A stretch of DNA of 12,394 bases from Actinomycetes bacterium (GCA_021819025.1 JAKASN010000015.1:1-12394), one strand, 5' to 3'. Counted from the first letter of the stretch, positions 1-8,280 are shown. Translations and numbers: made by a program. Notes: generated from the sequence alone by a model not told the origin.

Positions 1-947
1 GATCTCACATATCCCACGCCAAGGAGAAGAGTAACTCCTGCGATGGCGGGAAAGTCGCCGCTTGGGATGCTTTGCGCGGTGTAATACCCGATTCCCGGCC
101 AGGCGAAGACGTCCTCGATTACCACCACCCCGGCAAACATCAGCCCCGCCTGAAGTCCGGTCATCGAAAGGGCGGGACCCAACGAGTTCCTCAGGGCGTG
201 AAACGCTAGCATCCTAAAGCGCGAGAGCCCCTTGGAGTTGGCTGTCTTGACGAATTCCGACTCCATGGCGGCCACCAGCGATCCCCTCAAGACTCGGCTA
301 ATTGAGACTGCCGGTCCGATGGCCACCGAAAAGGCCGGCAACGCAAGGTACTTGAAGGCATCGATGGTGAGGCCGAACTGTCCGCTCAAGATCCCGTCGA
401 TGGTATAAAAGCCAGTCGGGCCGGTAGGAGGATTGGCGATCCCGATTCTTCCCGTCGCCGGGAGCAAGTTGAACTTTCCGTAAAAGAGCAGCAGTCCGCC
501 GATGGCCAGGAGAAATTGCGGAACCGACGCTCCGGTGATCAACAACCCTCGTAGAATCCCCGCACCTCTGAACTCGCCAGCGGATGCTACGCCGAGAACC
601 AAGCCCAGGCTTACCGCGAGTATCAGGGCGTAAAACGACAACTCCAAAGTCGCAGGGAGATAGGTCGCCAGATCCGCAGAGACCGGCCTACGCGTCCGAT
701 ACGACATTCCCAAGTCGCCGTGCAAGATGCCCCGCACATAATGCAGGTACTGGATGACGATCGGCTGGTCCAGGCCAAGGCGATGCCTCTCGGCGGCAAT
801 AGCCCCGGGAGTGGCGCCAGCGCCAAGCATCGCGTGCACCGGATCCGAGTGAGAGATGCTCTGGAGAAAGAGGAGCACCGCAATCAGCGACAGTACGATT
901 AGCACGGCGGCGGCTAGACGCTTGAGGATAAATTGAAAAAGATACAT
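1..947 (-). CDS. ABC transporter permease, DppB/OppB type (3' end cut by window)
   Basis: Inner-membrane permease subunit of a peptide/nickel-type ABC importer; 315 codons are visible and the frame runs off the window edge, so perhaps 15-25 residues are missing compared with the usual 310-340. I read it directly from the minus strand: start MYLFQFILKRL, a first membrane segment at about 9-29, the family-typical stretch RHRLGLDQPIVIQYL (55-69) followed by GDLGMSYRTRRPV (77-89), hydrophobic segments near 100-122, 135-157, 198-215 and 255-285, and an EAA-type coupling loop around 228-260 (EFVKTANSKG, then FHALRNSLGP), followed by FAWPGIGYY (281-289). The ATG at 947 has AGAGG four bases upstream. 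The other subunits would lie to the left; no binding protein gene is intact upstream. Substrate cannot be told. Family call is strong. Confidence 0.9.
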   Translation of the reverse strand, partial: MYLFQFILKRLAAAVLIVLSLIAVLLFLQSISHSDPVHAMLGAGATPGAIAAERHRLGLDQPIVIQYLHYVRGILHGDLGMSYRTRRPVSADLATYLPATLELSFYALILAVSLGLVLGVASAGEFRGAGILRGLLITGASVPQFLLAIGGLLLFYGKFNLLPATGRIGIANPPTGPTGFYTIDGILSGQFGLTIDAFKYLALPAFSVAIGPAVSISRVLRGSLVAAMESEFVKTANSKGLSRFRMLAFHALRNSLGPALSMTGLQAGLMFAGVVVIEDVFAWPGIGYYTAQSIPSGDFPAIAGVTLLLGVGYVR

Positions 948-1070
948 CCGACCTCTTCTCTAAGACCGATTATCGCCGGAGCCGCGCACGCCTATTGGCG
1001 CATCGAGGATCCGAAATTGCGGAGTATGCAAAAGACGCATTTCAACAAGAATCTAGGAATCCTCGGCGGG

Positions 1071-1277
1071 CTATTGCTCGCCGCGCTCGAATCCAAAAAA
1101 GCGAACTGAATAGCCGGGGTTCACCTCGCAACCCGGAGTACCGAAGTTGAAGATATCCCTGCTGCATACCGCAGAGTCAAACGTGGCGATATTCGACGCC
1201 ACGGTGGCCAAGTTCTCCCGCATGAACGCAGAAGGCGTCGTGTCAAGTTCTTCCACAATCTGGAATAACATTTTCAT
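1071..1277 (-). pseudogene. Possible decayed coding fragment in the dppB-glcD gap
   Basis: The 390 bases between the permease and glcD (948-1337) hold no clear gene. On the minus strand a 68-codon frame ends at TAG 1071-1073 and closes with a protein-like stretch (FNFGTPGCEVNPGYSVRFFG). Its ATG at 1277 has no ribosome binding site. Just upstream, a second minus-strand frame (about 1320-1250, reading EYQNATTKLVDNENVIP) is open in a different register, as if one coding sequence had been frameshifted. A C-terminal remnant of the solute-binding protein that normally precedes dppB would fit the position, but I do not recognise the sequence. It could equally be a chance frame. The rest of the gap shows nothing else beyond the glcD ribosome binding site. 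Confidence 0.25.
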
Positions 1278-1337
1278 TATCGACTAATTTGGTGGTAGCG
1301 TTCTGGTATTCCCCGGTCAAGGAAGGACCGCACACAG

Positions 1338-2732
1338 ATGATTCACAACGACGCGCAAACGCTCGATGAGCTCGTGACCTCGCTACCACCCGGAAGCGTC
1401 ATCACCGATCCGGCAAGCATGGATGCCTACCGCTGGGATCGGGCCAATGACCCGGACGCGGGTGTCCCACTCGCCGTCATACGGGTCACGTCGACCGACG
1501 AGGTTCAGACGGTAATCCGCTTCGCCGCTGCCACCGGTACACCGGTCGTGCCCCGCGGCGCCGGCTCCGGTCTCTCCGGTGGCAGTACGGCAATCCAGGG
1601 TGGCATCGTCCTCTCACTGGACAAGATGAAGACCATCCAGATCGACCCGGTCACCCGCACCGCGGTCGCCGGACCGGGCGCTTTTAACGCCGAGGTGAAA
1701 GCCGCCGCCGCCAGTCACGGCCTGTGGTACCCGCCGGACCCGTCCTCGTACGAGTTCTGCTCGATAGGCGGAAACGTCGCTACCAACGCGGGCGGGCTGT
1801 GTTGTGTGAAGTACGGGGTCACAAGCGACTACGTCCTCGGGATAACGGTAGTCCTCGCTGACGGACGTGCTGTCCGGCTCGGTGGGACGCGCCTCAAGGA
1901 CGTCGCCGGGCTCTCGCTCACCAAGCTCTTCGTCGGCAGCGAGGGCACCCTCGGGATCATCACCGAAGTGCTGCTGCGCCTCATCCCCGCGCAGCGCCAG
2001 CCCACGACCCTGGTCGCCACCTTCCCGACCCTGGACAGCGCCACCGATGCGGTGCTCGCGATCACCCGTTCGATGCGTCCCTCGATGCTCGAATTCATGG
2101 ACAAGGTCACCATCAACGCCGTCGAAGACGCCACCCGGATGGGCCTGGATCGGGAGGCAGCCGCCATGCTGATCGCCCAATCCGACGAACCCGCAGGGCA
2201 CGCCGCGGTGGAGATCGGCCTCATCGAGGACATCTGCAACCAGAACGGCGCGACCGAGTGCTACTCCACCGACGACCCCGAAGAGGGCGAAGCGTTCGTC
2301 GTGGCCCGGCGGATGGCCATCCCGGCCGTCGAGCGTCTCGGCGCGCTCCTCCTGGAAGACGTCGGCGTCCCTCTACCGCGTCTCGGCGATCTCGTCAGCG
2401 GCATCGAGAAGATCAGCACGAACCACGACGTTACGATCGCGGTGATCGCGCATGCCGGCGACGGCAACACACACCCGCTACTCCTGCTCGATCCGACAGA
2501 CCAAGCGCAACAACGGCGCGCCCACATCGCCTACGGCGAGGTGATGGACCTTGCTATCCGGCTGGGCGGCACGATCACCGGCGAACACGGCGTCGGCCGG
2601 TTGAAGCGGCCCTGGCTGGCCGAGTACCTCGGCGACGACGTTCTGGAACTCAACCACCGCATCAAGGATGCCTTGGACCCGCAGGGCATCCTGAACCCGG
2701 GCGCTGTCCTTGAAGCACGCGGAGCACGCTGA
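1338..2732 (+). CDS. glcD: FAD-linked glycolate / D-lactate dehydrogenase (GlcD type)
   Basis: Oxidises a 2-hydroxy acid, most likely glycolate to glyoxylate, feeding the operon that follows. The 464-residue protein has the full FAD_binding_4 plus FAD-oxidase C architecture. The FAD site shows VVPRGAGSGLSGGSTA (70-85), GGNVATNAGG (144-153) and FVGSEGTLGIITE (198-210). The catalytic C-terminal half shows HAGDGNTHP (372-380) and GTITGEHGVGRLKRPWL (411-427), ending ILNPGAVL. Length is normal for GlcD. The ATG is preceded by GGAAGGA at 1321-1327, ten bases away. GlcE and GlcF partners are absent here, so it may work alone or with subunits encoded elsewhere. The stop overlaps the start of the broken glcG (TGATG). 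D-lactate specificity cannot be excluded; the neighbourhood favours glycolate. Confidence 0.93.
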   Translation: MIHNDAQTLDELVTSLPPGSVITDPASMDAYRWDRANDPDAGVPLAVIRVTSTDEVQTVIRFAAATGTPVVPRGAGSGLSGGSTAIQGGIVLSLDKMKTIQIDPVTRTAVAGPGAFNAEVKAAAASHGLWYPPDPSSYEFCSIGGNVATNAGGLCCVKYGVTSDYVLGITVVLADGRAVRLGGTRLKDVAGLSLTKLFVGSEGTLGIITEVLLRLIPAQRQPTTLVATFPTLDSATDAVLAITRSMRPSMLEFMDKVTINAVEDATRMGLDREAAAMLIAQSDEPAGHAAVEIGLIEDICNQNGATECYSTDDPEEGEAFVVARRMAIPAVERLGALLLEDVGVPLPRLGDLVSGIEKISTNHDVTIAVIAHAGDGNTHPLLLLDPTDQAQQRRAHIAYGEVMDLAIRLGGTITGEHGVGRLKRPWLAEYLGDDVLELNHRIKDALDPQGILNPGAVLEARGAR

Positions 2733-2950
2733 TGGCCACGCACATATCCGTCGCATCGATCACTTAGGACACCGCGGCCCGTGCGATCGCACTGGCGATC
2801 GAGGAAGGTGCGAAAGTCGGTATGAGGGTCTCGGCAACTGTCGTGGACCCCGGTCTTGCGCTCGTCGCCTATGGGCGGACCGGCGGCGTCACCCCGCACA
2901 GTGTGGAGACCAGCCGGCGTAAGGCGAACACTGGGGCGTCGAACCAGGGC
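2732..2950 (+). pseudogene. glcG: Broken GlcG/HbpS-family gene (in-frame stop, 3' truncated)
   Basis: Reads MATHISVASIT, then TAG at 2765-2767, then DTAARAIALAIEEGAKVG, SATVVDPGLALVAYGRTGG and ETSRRKAN. This is the pattern of the GlcG/HbpS (heme-binding, PF03928) family: an alpha helix, a VAVVDAGG-like strand, an R.DGA-like turn and an RRKAYTA-like helix. Family members run about 130-160 residues and continue through an FGRPT-like segment, a glycine-rich core and a final helix. Here family-like sequence stops near 2940 and the frame closes at TGA 2963-2965, inside sequence belonging to the opposing permease remnant. It overlaps the glcD stop, so it was once translationally coupled to it. Two independent lesions make function very unlikely. 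GlcG's biochemical role in glycolate loci is poorly defined. Confidence 0.8.
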
Positions 2951-2951
2951 G

Positions 2952-3245
2952 TGTGGCGACGGTGAGCTTGTATACCCAGAGCGCGTTGACGAGAATCCAC
3001 AGGATAGGAAACACACCGTAGCCGGCGCCTGCTGCGGCTGCACCGAAAGCCTGCTCCCAGGGCATCTGCCAGACAAAGATGGCCAATAGGATCGACAGCA
3101 CGAGAGCGGCGATCGCGGCCTTGGCAGCTTTGACGCGGAACACCCCGAGGGGGACAAACAGCAGCAAACGGGGCAGGGCGGCGCAGATGGCAGCGAGGGC
3201 CAGCGAGCCCCGCAGGGGGTCGGTGATCTGGATGAAGGTGCTCAC
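2952..3245 (-). pseudogene. lctP: Truncated L-lactate/glycolate permease (LctP/GlcA family), N-terminal remnant
   Basis: From a GTG at 3245 the minus strand reads STFIQITDPLRGSLALAAI and continues to WQMPWEQAFGAAAAGAGYG, FPILWILVNALWVYKLTVAT. This is the N-terminus of the 12-14-segment lactate permease family (over 500 residues). Only about 98 codons remain; after TVAT the frame enters antisense glcG sequence and stays open by chance to 2889. Decay also shows inside: an arginine (LPRLLLF, residue 25) and a proline (FVPLGVF, 32) sit in what should be a continuous membrane helix, each one base from the expected leucine codon. An ATG at 3311 extends the frame but adds nothing family-like. It lies downstream of garK on the same strand, 162 bases away, so it was probably the uptake gene of this locus. 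Confidence 0.82.
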
Positions 3246-3376
3246 GTTAAACTCGTTTGTTTTGAGCGATAGCACGACGAGACGGTGCGCCCGATCAGGT
3301 ATTCCGTCCACCGAGATTGCTGGGGTTGACGGGTTAGGTTATGAACTTACATACCGGTTGCTGACCAAGCGGCAGA

Positions 3377-3404
3377 GTGCCGACATCGGCACCCAGCAGG
3401 GTGC
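3377..3404 (-). terminator. Two overlapping hairpins just after garK; likely factor-independent or processing terminator
   Basis: Directly beyond the garK stop (3408-3410) lie two perfect stems: GCACCC/GGGTGC with loop AGCA (3389-3404) and GTGCCGA/TCGGCAC with a two-base loop (3377-3392). They share 3389-3392, so only one can form fully at a time. There is no T-run, which is common for actinobacterial terminators. They separate garK from the permease remnant. Confidence 0.5.
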
Positions 3405-3407
3405 GAG

Positions 3408-4607
3408 TCAGCCGTTGGCGCGGACTTCTGCAGACTGTTGGGCGGGTAGCTTTCTGGGGGCGAAGCGGCGCCCGATCTGCTGGCCGATTCGTTCCAGCAA
3501 CGGCCCCGCTTGGGCCATGCTGATGTCCGGGTCCGGTTCGAGGGCGGTGAGCGGGTAGACCTGCTGGAAGCCAGCGTCGTGCACTTCGTGCGCGTCGAGA
3601 GTAGTGCGACCGCAAACCGCGATCACGGGGATGCCCGCGCGGGTCGCGGCCTGCGCAACACCGATCGGGGTTTTACCACCGAGGCTTTGATGGTCGAGGC
3701 TTCCTTCGCCGGTGATAACCAGATCCGCACCCGCAAGCCGTTGCTCGAGCTCGGTGAACTCCAGCACAATATCGATGCCAGGGAGTCGAGTGGCGCCAAG
3801 GACAGCGAGGGCTGCGTAGCCGACTCCGCCGCCCGCGCCAGCGCCGGCCTCCGTTGCCGCGTCGAAGGCATGGACACCAATGCTCTGGCCGAGTACGGCT
3901 ACAAAGTGCGTAAGGCCCGCTTCGAGTTGGATTATTTCGGCCCCGGAGGCACCCTTCTGGGGTCCGAAGACGGTGGCGGCCCCGGCCGGACCGAGGAGAG
4001 GATTGTCGACATCGCTCGCGAGCACGATGTGTGCATCTGCCAGACGGCTGTCCAGTGTGGACAGATCGATGCGATCCAGCTCAATCAAAGCACCCCCGCC
4101 GTCGCGGATTTCTGCACCTTCGTCGTGGAGGAACAGGGTGTCCAGTAAGCGTGCCCCGAGGCCGCGGAGCAGGCCCGAACCGCCGTCGGTGCTGGCGCTC
4201 CCCCCAATGGCGAGGATGATGTGCCGGCACCCTGCGTCCAGCGCAGCACGGACCAGCTCACCCGTTCCCCGGCTGGTCGCGGCCAGAGGGGCCAGGACGC
4301 CGTCGGGGAGAACGTCGAGGCCGGAGGCGGCCGCCATCTCGATGACGGCTTCCGTCCCGCGAATAGCGAACGATGCGGGCATGGCTCGCCCCGTCGGGCC
4401 GGTGACGGTCGCGGTACGACGTTCGAAGCCAGCACCGACGGCGGCGTCGACGGTGCCTTCGCCGCCGTCGGCGACAGGAATCGACACCACCTCGATCGGA
4501 TATCCGAGCTGTTCGGCAAAGACCCGCAGCCCCGCTGTCAGATGTCGTGCGACCTCTGACGCGGAGAGCGATCCCTTGAACTTGTCGGGAGCGATGACGA
4601 CGCGCAT
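3408..4607 (-). CDS. garK: Glycerate kinase (GarK/GlxK family)
   Basis: Phosphorylates D-glycerate (2-phosphoglycerate is the product in characterised GarK-type enzymes), the exit step from glyoxylate into glycolysis. The 399-residue protein belongs to the PF02595 glycerate kinase family: N-terminal MRVVIAPDKFKGSLSA, VPVADGGEGTVDA (44-55), EMAAASGLDVL (90-100), ILAIGGSASTDGGSGLLRGL (131-150), the ASDVDNPLLGPAGA loop (197-210) and TGEGSLDHQSLGGKTPIGVA (299-318). Length is slightly above the usual 375-385 because of a C-terminal tail (RRFAPRKLPAQQSAEVRANG) that looks dispensable. ATG at 4607 has AAAGGA close upstream. The gene follows gcl by 15 bases, so it is cotranscribed with it. No lesion is seen. 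Confidence 0.95.
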   Translation of the reverse strand: MRVVIAPDKFKGSLSASEVARHLTAGLRVFAEQLGYPIEVVSIPVADGGEGTVDAAVGAGFERRTATVTGPTGRAMPASFAIRGTEAVIEMAAASGLDVLPDGVLAPLAATSRGTGELVRAALDAGCRHIILAIGGSASTDGGSGLLRGLGARLLDTLFLHDEGAEIRDGGGALIELDRIDLSTLDSRLADAHIVLASDVDNPLLGPAGAATVFGPQKGASGAEIIQLEAGLTHFVAVLGQSIGVHAFDAATEAGAGAGGGVGYAALAVLGATRLPGIDIVLEFTELEQRLAGADLVITGEGSLDHQSLGGKTPIGVAQAATRAGIPVIAVCGRTTLDAHEVHDAGFQQVYPLTALEPDPDISMAQAGPLLERIGQQIGRRFAPRKLPAQQSAEVRANG

Positions 4608-4622
4608 GACGTCCTTTTAAAC

Positions 4623-6398
4623 CTACGCTGAGAGGTTGGAGGTGGGGGCGTCGGCGGCGGTCACGGCGATCTCTTCAAATTCGTTGACCTTGTCGATGTC
4701 GGCGGCTGCCATGGATACGTTGGTGATGCGTTCCAGGATCACTTCGACGACGACCGGCACCTGGAACTCGTTTAGCCAGGCCTGAGCTTTCTCGAACGCC
4801 TGTCCGAGCAGGCTCGGGTCTTCGACCCGAATCGCCTTGCAGCCGAAGCCTTCGGCGACGGTGACGTGGTCGACGCCGTAGCCGTTGGTCTCGGGGGCGT
4901 TGATATTGTCGAAAGCGAGAGACACGTGGTAGTCCATGTCGAAGTTGCGTTGCGCCTGGCGGATGAGACCGAGGTAGGAGTTGTTCACCACGACGTGAAT
5001 GTAGGGCAGATTGAACTGCGCCCCGACCGCGAGCTCCTCGATCAGGAACTGGAAGTCGTAGTCCCCGGAGAGCGCGACAACAGTGCCTTCGGGGTTGGCG
5101 CGCACCACTCCAAGCGCGGCGGGAAGCGTCCAACCCAATGGGCCGGCCTGGGCGGCGTTGATCCACTTGCGCGGCCCGAAGACGTGCAGCATCTGCGCGG
5201 CCTGGATCTGCGACAATCCGATAGTGGAGACGTAGACGGTGTCCTTGTCGAACGCCCGATTCATCTCTTCGTACACCCGCTGGGGTTTGATCGGAATATT
5301 GTCGAAGTGGGTTTTCCGGTGCAGCGTGGCGCTGCGCTCGACGCACTCCGCCGCCCAGTTGGAATAGTCCGGCAAGGTGCCCGCGGTCAGTCGTTCCTTG
5401 GCGAGTTCAAGCAGCCCATCCAGTGCTGCGCCGGCATCAGAGGTGATCCCGAGGTGGGGTGAGAACACCCGCCCGATCTGGGTCGGTTCGATGTCGATAT
5501 GCACGAACATGCGGCCAGCGGTGTAAGTGTCGAGCCCGCCGGTGTGGCGGTTGGCCCACCGGTTACCGATACCAATCACGAAGTCCGATGCCAGCAGGGT
5601 CGCGTTCCCGTAGCGGTGGGAGGTCTGTAGACCAACCATGCCCGCCATTAGCGGGTGTTCGTCCGGGATCGCACCCCATCCCATCAGGGTCGGCACCACG
5701 GGCACGCCGAGGATCTCGGCGAGTTCGACCAGTTGCGCAGACGCATTCGCGTTGATAATGCCGCCTCCGGCAATGATCAACGGACGCTCGGAGGCGACGA
5801 GCAGGTCGAGGGCCTTCTCCAACTGCCGGCGGGTGGCTCTGGGCTTCTCTACGGGCAGCGGTTCGTAGGCGTCGATATCGAACTCGATCTCGGCAAGTTG
5901 CACGTCGATCGGCAGGTCGAGCAGCACGGGCCCGGGGCGCCCTGAGCGCATCAGCTGGAAAGCCTTCTGGAACGCGCCGGGGATCTGTCCGGGCTCCCTG
6001 ACGGTCATAGCCAACTTAGTGACGGGCTTGGCGATGGATTCGATGTCGACGGCCTGAAAGTCCTCCTTGTGCAGCTTCGCGACGGGAGCCTGCCCGGTGA
6101 TGCAGAGGATCGGGATGGAATCGGCCCAGGCCGCGTATAGGCCGGTGATCATGTCGGTGCCGGCCGGTCCGGAGGTGCCGATACAGATACCGATGTTGCC
6201 AGCGACCGCGCGGGAGAACCCGTCGGCCATGTGCGAGGCACCTTCGACATGGCGGGCGAGGGTGTGGCGGATACCGCCGTGGGCTTTCATCGCGGAATAG
6301 AACGGATTGATCGCCGCGCCCGGGAGGCCGAACGCTTCGAGGGCATTCTCCTTTTCCAGGATCAGAACTGCGGCGTCAACCGTGCGCATTCTTGTCAT
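4623..6398 (-). CDS. gcl: Glyoxylate carboligase (tartronate-semialdehyde synthase)
   Basis: Thiamine-diphosphate enzyme joining two glyoxylates to tartronate semialdehyde plus CO2. The 591-residue protein matches E. coli Gcl (593) end to end as I recall that sequence: [103 protein letters not shown], and the ThDP/Mg motif SGDYDFQFL...VVVNN. Residue 51 is valine (RHVEGA), the diagnostic replacement of the catalytic glutamate found in nearly all other ThDP enzymes, so this is Gcl and not acetolactate synthase. ATG at 6398 is preceded by AGAAGGAG nine bases away; a second ATG three codons in is less likely. It lies 103 bases after glxR and 15 before garK. Confidence 0.97.
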   Translation of the reverse strand: MTRMRTVDAAVLILEKENALEAFGLPGAAINPFYSAMKAHGGIRHTLARHVEGASHMADGFSRAVAGNIGICIGTSGPAGTDMITGLYAAWADSIPILCITGQAPVAKLHKEDFQAVDIESIAKPVTKLAMTVREPGQIPGAFQKAFQLMRSGRPGPVLLDLPIDVQLAEIEFDIDAYEPLPVEKPRATRRQLEKALDLLVASERPLIIAGGGIINANASAQLVELAEILGVPVVPTLMGWGAIPDEHPLMAGMVGLQTSHRYGNATLLASDFVIGIGNRWANRHTGGLDTYTAGRMFVHIDIEPTQIGRVFSPHLGITSDAGAALDGLLELAKERLTAGTLPDYSNWAAECVERSATLHRKTHFDNIPIKPQRVYEEMNRAFDKDTVYVSTIGLSQIQAAQMLHVFGPRKWINAAQAGPLGWTLPAALGVVRANPEGTVVALSGDYDFQFLIEELAVGAQFNLPYIHVVVNNSYLGLIRQAQRNFDMDYHVSLAFDNINAPETNGYGVDHVTVAEGFGCKAIRVEDPSLLGQAFEKAQAWLNEFQVPVVVEVILERITNVSMAAADIDKVNEFEEIAVTAADAPTSNLSA

Positions 6399-6501
6399 GA
6401 TGTGGTGCTCCTTCTAGGACGATATGCGGCGTCGGTTTGGCCCGGTGCCGTTCGATGATCTGAAAATGTGGGTACAGGCGTCTGGTGTTGCCGGGGCTCG
6501 T

Positions 6502-7380
6502 CTATTCGCGGCCGGAAAGCTGCAGGACCTGTTTGAACAGTGCAGAGTGATCCAGCGCCCCATCGCCCTTGTTGACGGTGGCGGCGACGAGCTGTGCAAC
6601 CGCGGCGCCGAGGGGGATGAAGACGCCGGCTTCGCGGGATGCGGCGGTCACGATTCCCAGATCCTTGTGGTGGAGCGCGAGACGAAAACCGGGCTCGAAG
6701 TTGCGGGTGACCATCTTCTTTCCTTTCTGCTCGAGCACTTTCGAGCCGGCAAGACCGCCGCCCAAGACGGTCAAGGCCGCGTCGAGGTCGACGCCGTGGG
6801 CCTCAAGGAAGACGATCGCCTCGGCAAGGACCTCGATGTTCACGGCGACGATCAGCTGGTTGGCCGCTTTGACAGTCTGTCCGGAGCCCGTGGGACCGAC
6901 GTGTACGATGGTCTTTCCAAGCGCACGGAGAACGTCCTGCGCGGATTCGAAGTCGGCGGGGTCACCGCCAACCATGATGGACAGAACGCCGTCGATCGCT
7001 CCTTGTTCGCCGCCGGAGACCGGCGCATCGAGGGCCCGCAGACCCGCGTCCGCGGCATCCGCGGCGAGGCGCTTGGCGATGTCGGGGCGAATCGTGCTGG
7101 CGTCGATCCAGAGGGTCCCGCTTGCTGCGTTCACGAAGACCCCTTCTGGTCCGCTGACCACACCTTCGACATCCGGTGAATCCGGCAGCATGGTAATGAC
7201 TACCTCCGCGCCACGGGTGGCCTCAGCGACACTCGATGCGCCTAGCCCACCTGCCTTGATGAGGGCGTCGACGCGTGCCGGGCTGCGGTTGAAGCCGGTG
7301 ACTGTGTGCCCAGCTTTGACAAGATGGATGGCCATGGGCAGCCCCATGATGCCCAGGCCGATGACGGAGACGTTGCTCAT
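6502..7380 (-). CDS. glxR: 2-Hydroxy-3-oxopropionate (tartronate semialdehyde) reductase
   Basis: Reduces tartronate semialdehyde to D-glycerate with NAD(P)H. The 292-residue protein is a typical beta-hydroxyacid dehydrogenase: Rossmann fingerprint VIGLGIMGLPMA (6-17), substrate motif LDAPVSGGEQGA (118-128), catalytic motif GSGQTVKAAN (165-174) with Lys171, and a helical C-terminal domain with HHKDLGIVTAASREAGVFIP. Family relatives act on 3-hydroxyisobutyrate or 6-phosphogluconate; placement between hyi and gcl fixes the assignment. ATG at 7380 has AAAGGAAA about six bases upstream. It starts 21 bases after the hyi stop. The 103 bases between it and gcl hold only the gcl ribosome binding site as far as I can see. 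Confidence 0.94.
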   Translation of the reverse strand: MSNVSVIGLGIMGLPMAIHLVKAGHTVTGFNRSPARVDALIKAGGLGASSVAEATRGAEVVITMLPDSPDVEGVVSGPEGVFVNAASGTLWIDASTIRPDIAKRLAADAADAGLRALDAPVSGGEQGAIDGVLSIMVGGDPADFESAQDVLRALGKTIVHVGPTGSGQTVKAANQLIVAVNIEVLAEAIVFLEAHGVDLDAALTVLGGGLAGSKVLEQKGKKMVTRNFEPGFRLALHHKDLGIVTAASREAGVFIPLGAAVAQLVAATVNKGDGALDHSALFKQVLQLSGRE

Positions 7381-7401
7381 TGTTTTTCCTTTTGCTGACG
7401 T

Positions 7402-8202
7402 TTAGTGGGACAGGAATCGCTGCGGGAGCCAGTTAAAAGCGGATGCGGCGGGCTGCTTGTACTCCATGCCGATGTAGCCGGAGTAACCAAGTTCGCGGCT
7501 GCGCGCGACCCATGCATCCAACGGGAGCTCACCAGTACCAGGAGCGCCGCGGCCGGGATTGTCGGCGATCTGGATGTGACCGAAGTCGGCGGCGTGCCGC
7601 TCGATGACCGCAGAGACATCGTCACCGTTGACTGCGAGGTGGTAGAAGTCCGCCAGCAGCTTCAGGTTCTCCGCTCCCGAGGTCTCCTTGACGCGCGAGA
7701 TCACACGAAGAACGTCGGCGGCGGTACGAAGCGGGTAGTCCGGGGCGCCGCTGACCGGCTCCAGCAGCACAGTGCCGCCGATCCGAGCGACGCCGGCAGC
7801 AGCCAAGGCCAGATTCTCGATCGCGATCTCGTCCTGCTCCTCCGCTGACTCGGCCGCGACCCGGTTCCCGTAGAGCGCGTTGAAGGAGCGGCAGCCCAGA
7901 GCGTCGCCGATACCGACGACAACATCGATATTGTCCCGGAACTCGCTCGAACGCGCTCCCCAGGAGACGAGGCCCCGATCACCACCGGGCATATCGCCCG
8001 CATTGAAGTTCAGCCCGCTGAGCTTCACGCCGGAGTCGCTGATCGTGCGTTCGAATTTCGTGACTTCGGCATCAGCCGGCACCGAGCTACTGAACGGCCA
8101 CCAGAACTCGACAGCGTCAAAACCTGCCAGTTTGGCGATCAACGGACGCTCCTGCAGCGGGAACTCCGTCAGCAGGATCGAGCAATTTACCGTGTACGCC
8201 AT
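7402..8202 (-). CDS. hyi: Hydroxypyruvate isomerase
   Basis: Interconverts hydroxypyruvate and tartronate semialdehyde. The 266-residue TIM-barrel protein (AP-endonuclease-2-like sugar isomerase fold) reads MAYTVNCSILLTEFPLQERP, GFDAVEFWWPF (28-38), LNFNAGDMPGGDRGL (64-78), a first glutamate in VLLEPVSG (Glu148), metal-ligand candidates in LADFYHL (Asp185, His188), IQIADNPGR.APGTGEL (210-225) and the second glutamate in YIGMEYKQ (Glu247). I start it at ATG 8202, not at the TTG seven codons upstream: GAAGGGAT sits just before the ATG and homologues begin with MAYT-like sequence. It is the first gene of the operon and has a strong promoter 70-100 bases upstream. In the usual GRGEPGTGE motif alanine replaces glutamate here (GRGAPGTGE). 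Confidence 0.94.
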   Translation of the reverse strand: MAYTVNCSILLTEFPLQERPLIAKLAGFDAVEFWWPFSSSVPADAEVTKFERTISDSGVKLSGLNFNAGDMPGGDRGLVSWGARSSEFRDNIDVVVGIGDALGCRSFNALYGNRVAAESAEEQDEIAIENLALAAAGVARIGGTVLLEPVSGAPDYPLRTAADVLRVISRVKETSGAENLKLLADFYHLAVNGDDVSAVIERHAADFGHIQIADNPGRGAPGTGELPLDAWVARSRELGYSGYIGMEYKQPAASAFNWLPQRFLSH

Positions 8203-8241
8203 CGGAAATCCCTTCGCCAGCAACCTCAGCCATTCGATTAA

Positions 8242-8280
8242 TTCCGAATAGTGGAAATTACTTTTTGTCTAGTGGAAAGT
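8242..8280. promoter_or_regulatory. Candidate IclR-family operator: two TAGTGGAAA repeats 21 bases apart
   Basis: TAGTGGAAA occurs at 8249-8257 and again at 8270-8278, a spacing of 21 bases, two helical turns. The first copy is the right half of an imperfect palindrome (TTCC, seven bases, GGAA at 8242-8256). The second has a weaker left half (TTTT, seven bases, GGAA at 8263-8277; outer ACTTT/AAAGT). The repeats overlap the -10 box and start point of the hyi promoter, the classic place for a repressor. The regulator encoded next door is the obvious candidate ligand. Confidence 0.55.

Noticed and set aside
1614..2201. A 195-codon minus-strand frame inside glcD
   Set aside because: Antisense shadow of a well-conserved gene; its sequence has no recognisable domain.
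2889..3311. An intact 140-residue membrane protein on the minus strand
   Set aside because: The C-terminal 20 residues are antisense glcG and the N-terminal 22 precede the family start; only the LctP-like middle is genuine, so it is a truncated remnant.
8203..8223. TTG start for hyi seven codons upstream
   Set aside because: The ribosome binding site GAAGGGAT lies between this TTG and the ATG at 8202 and is placed for the ATG, where homology also begins.
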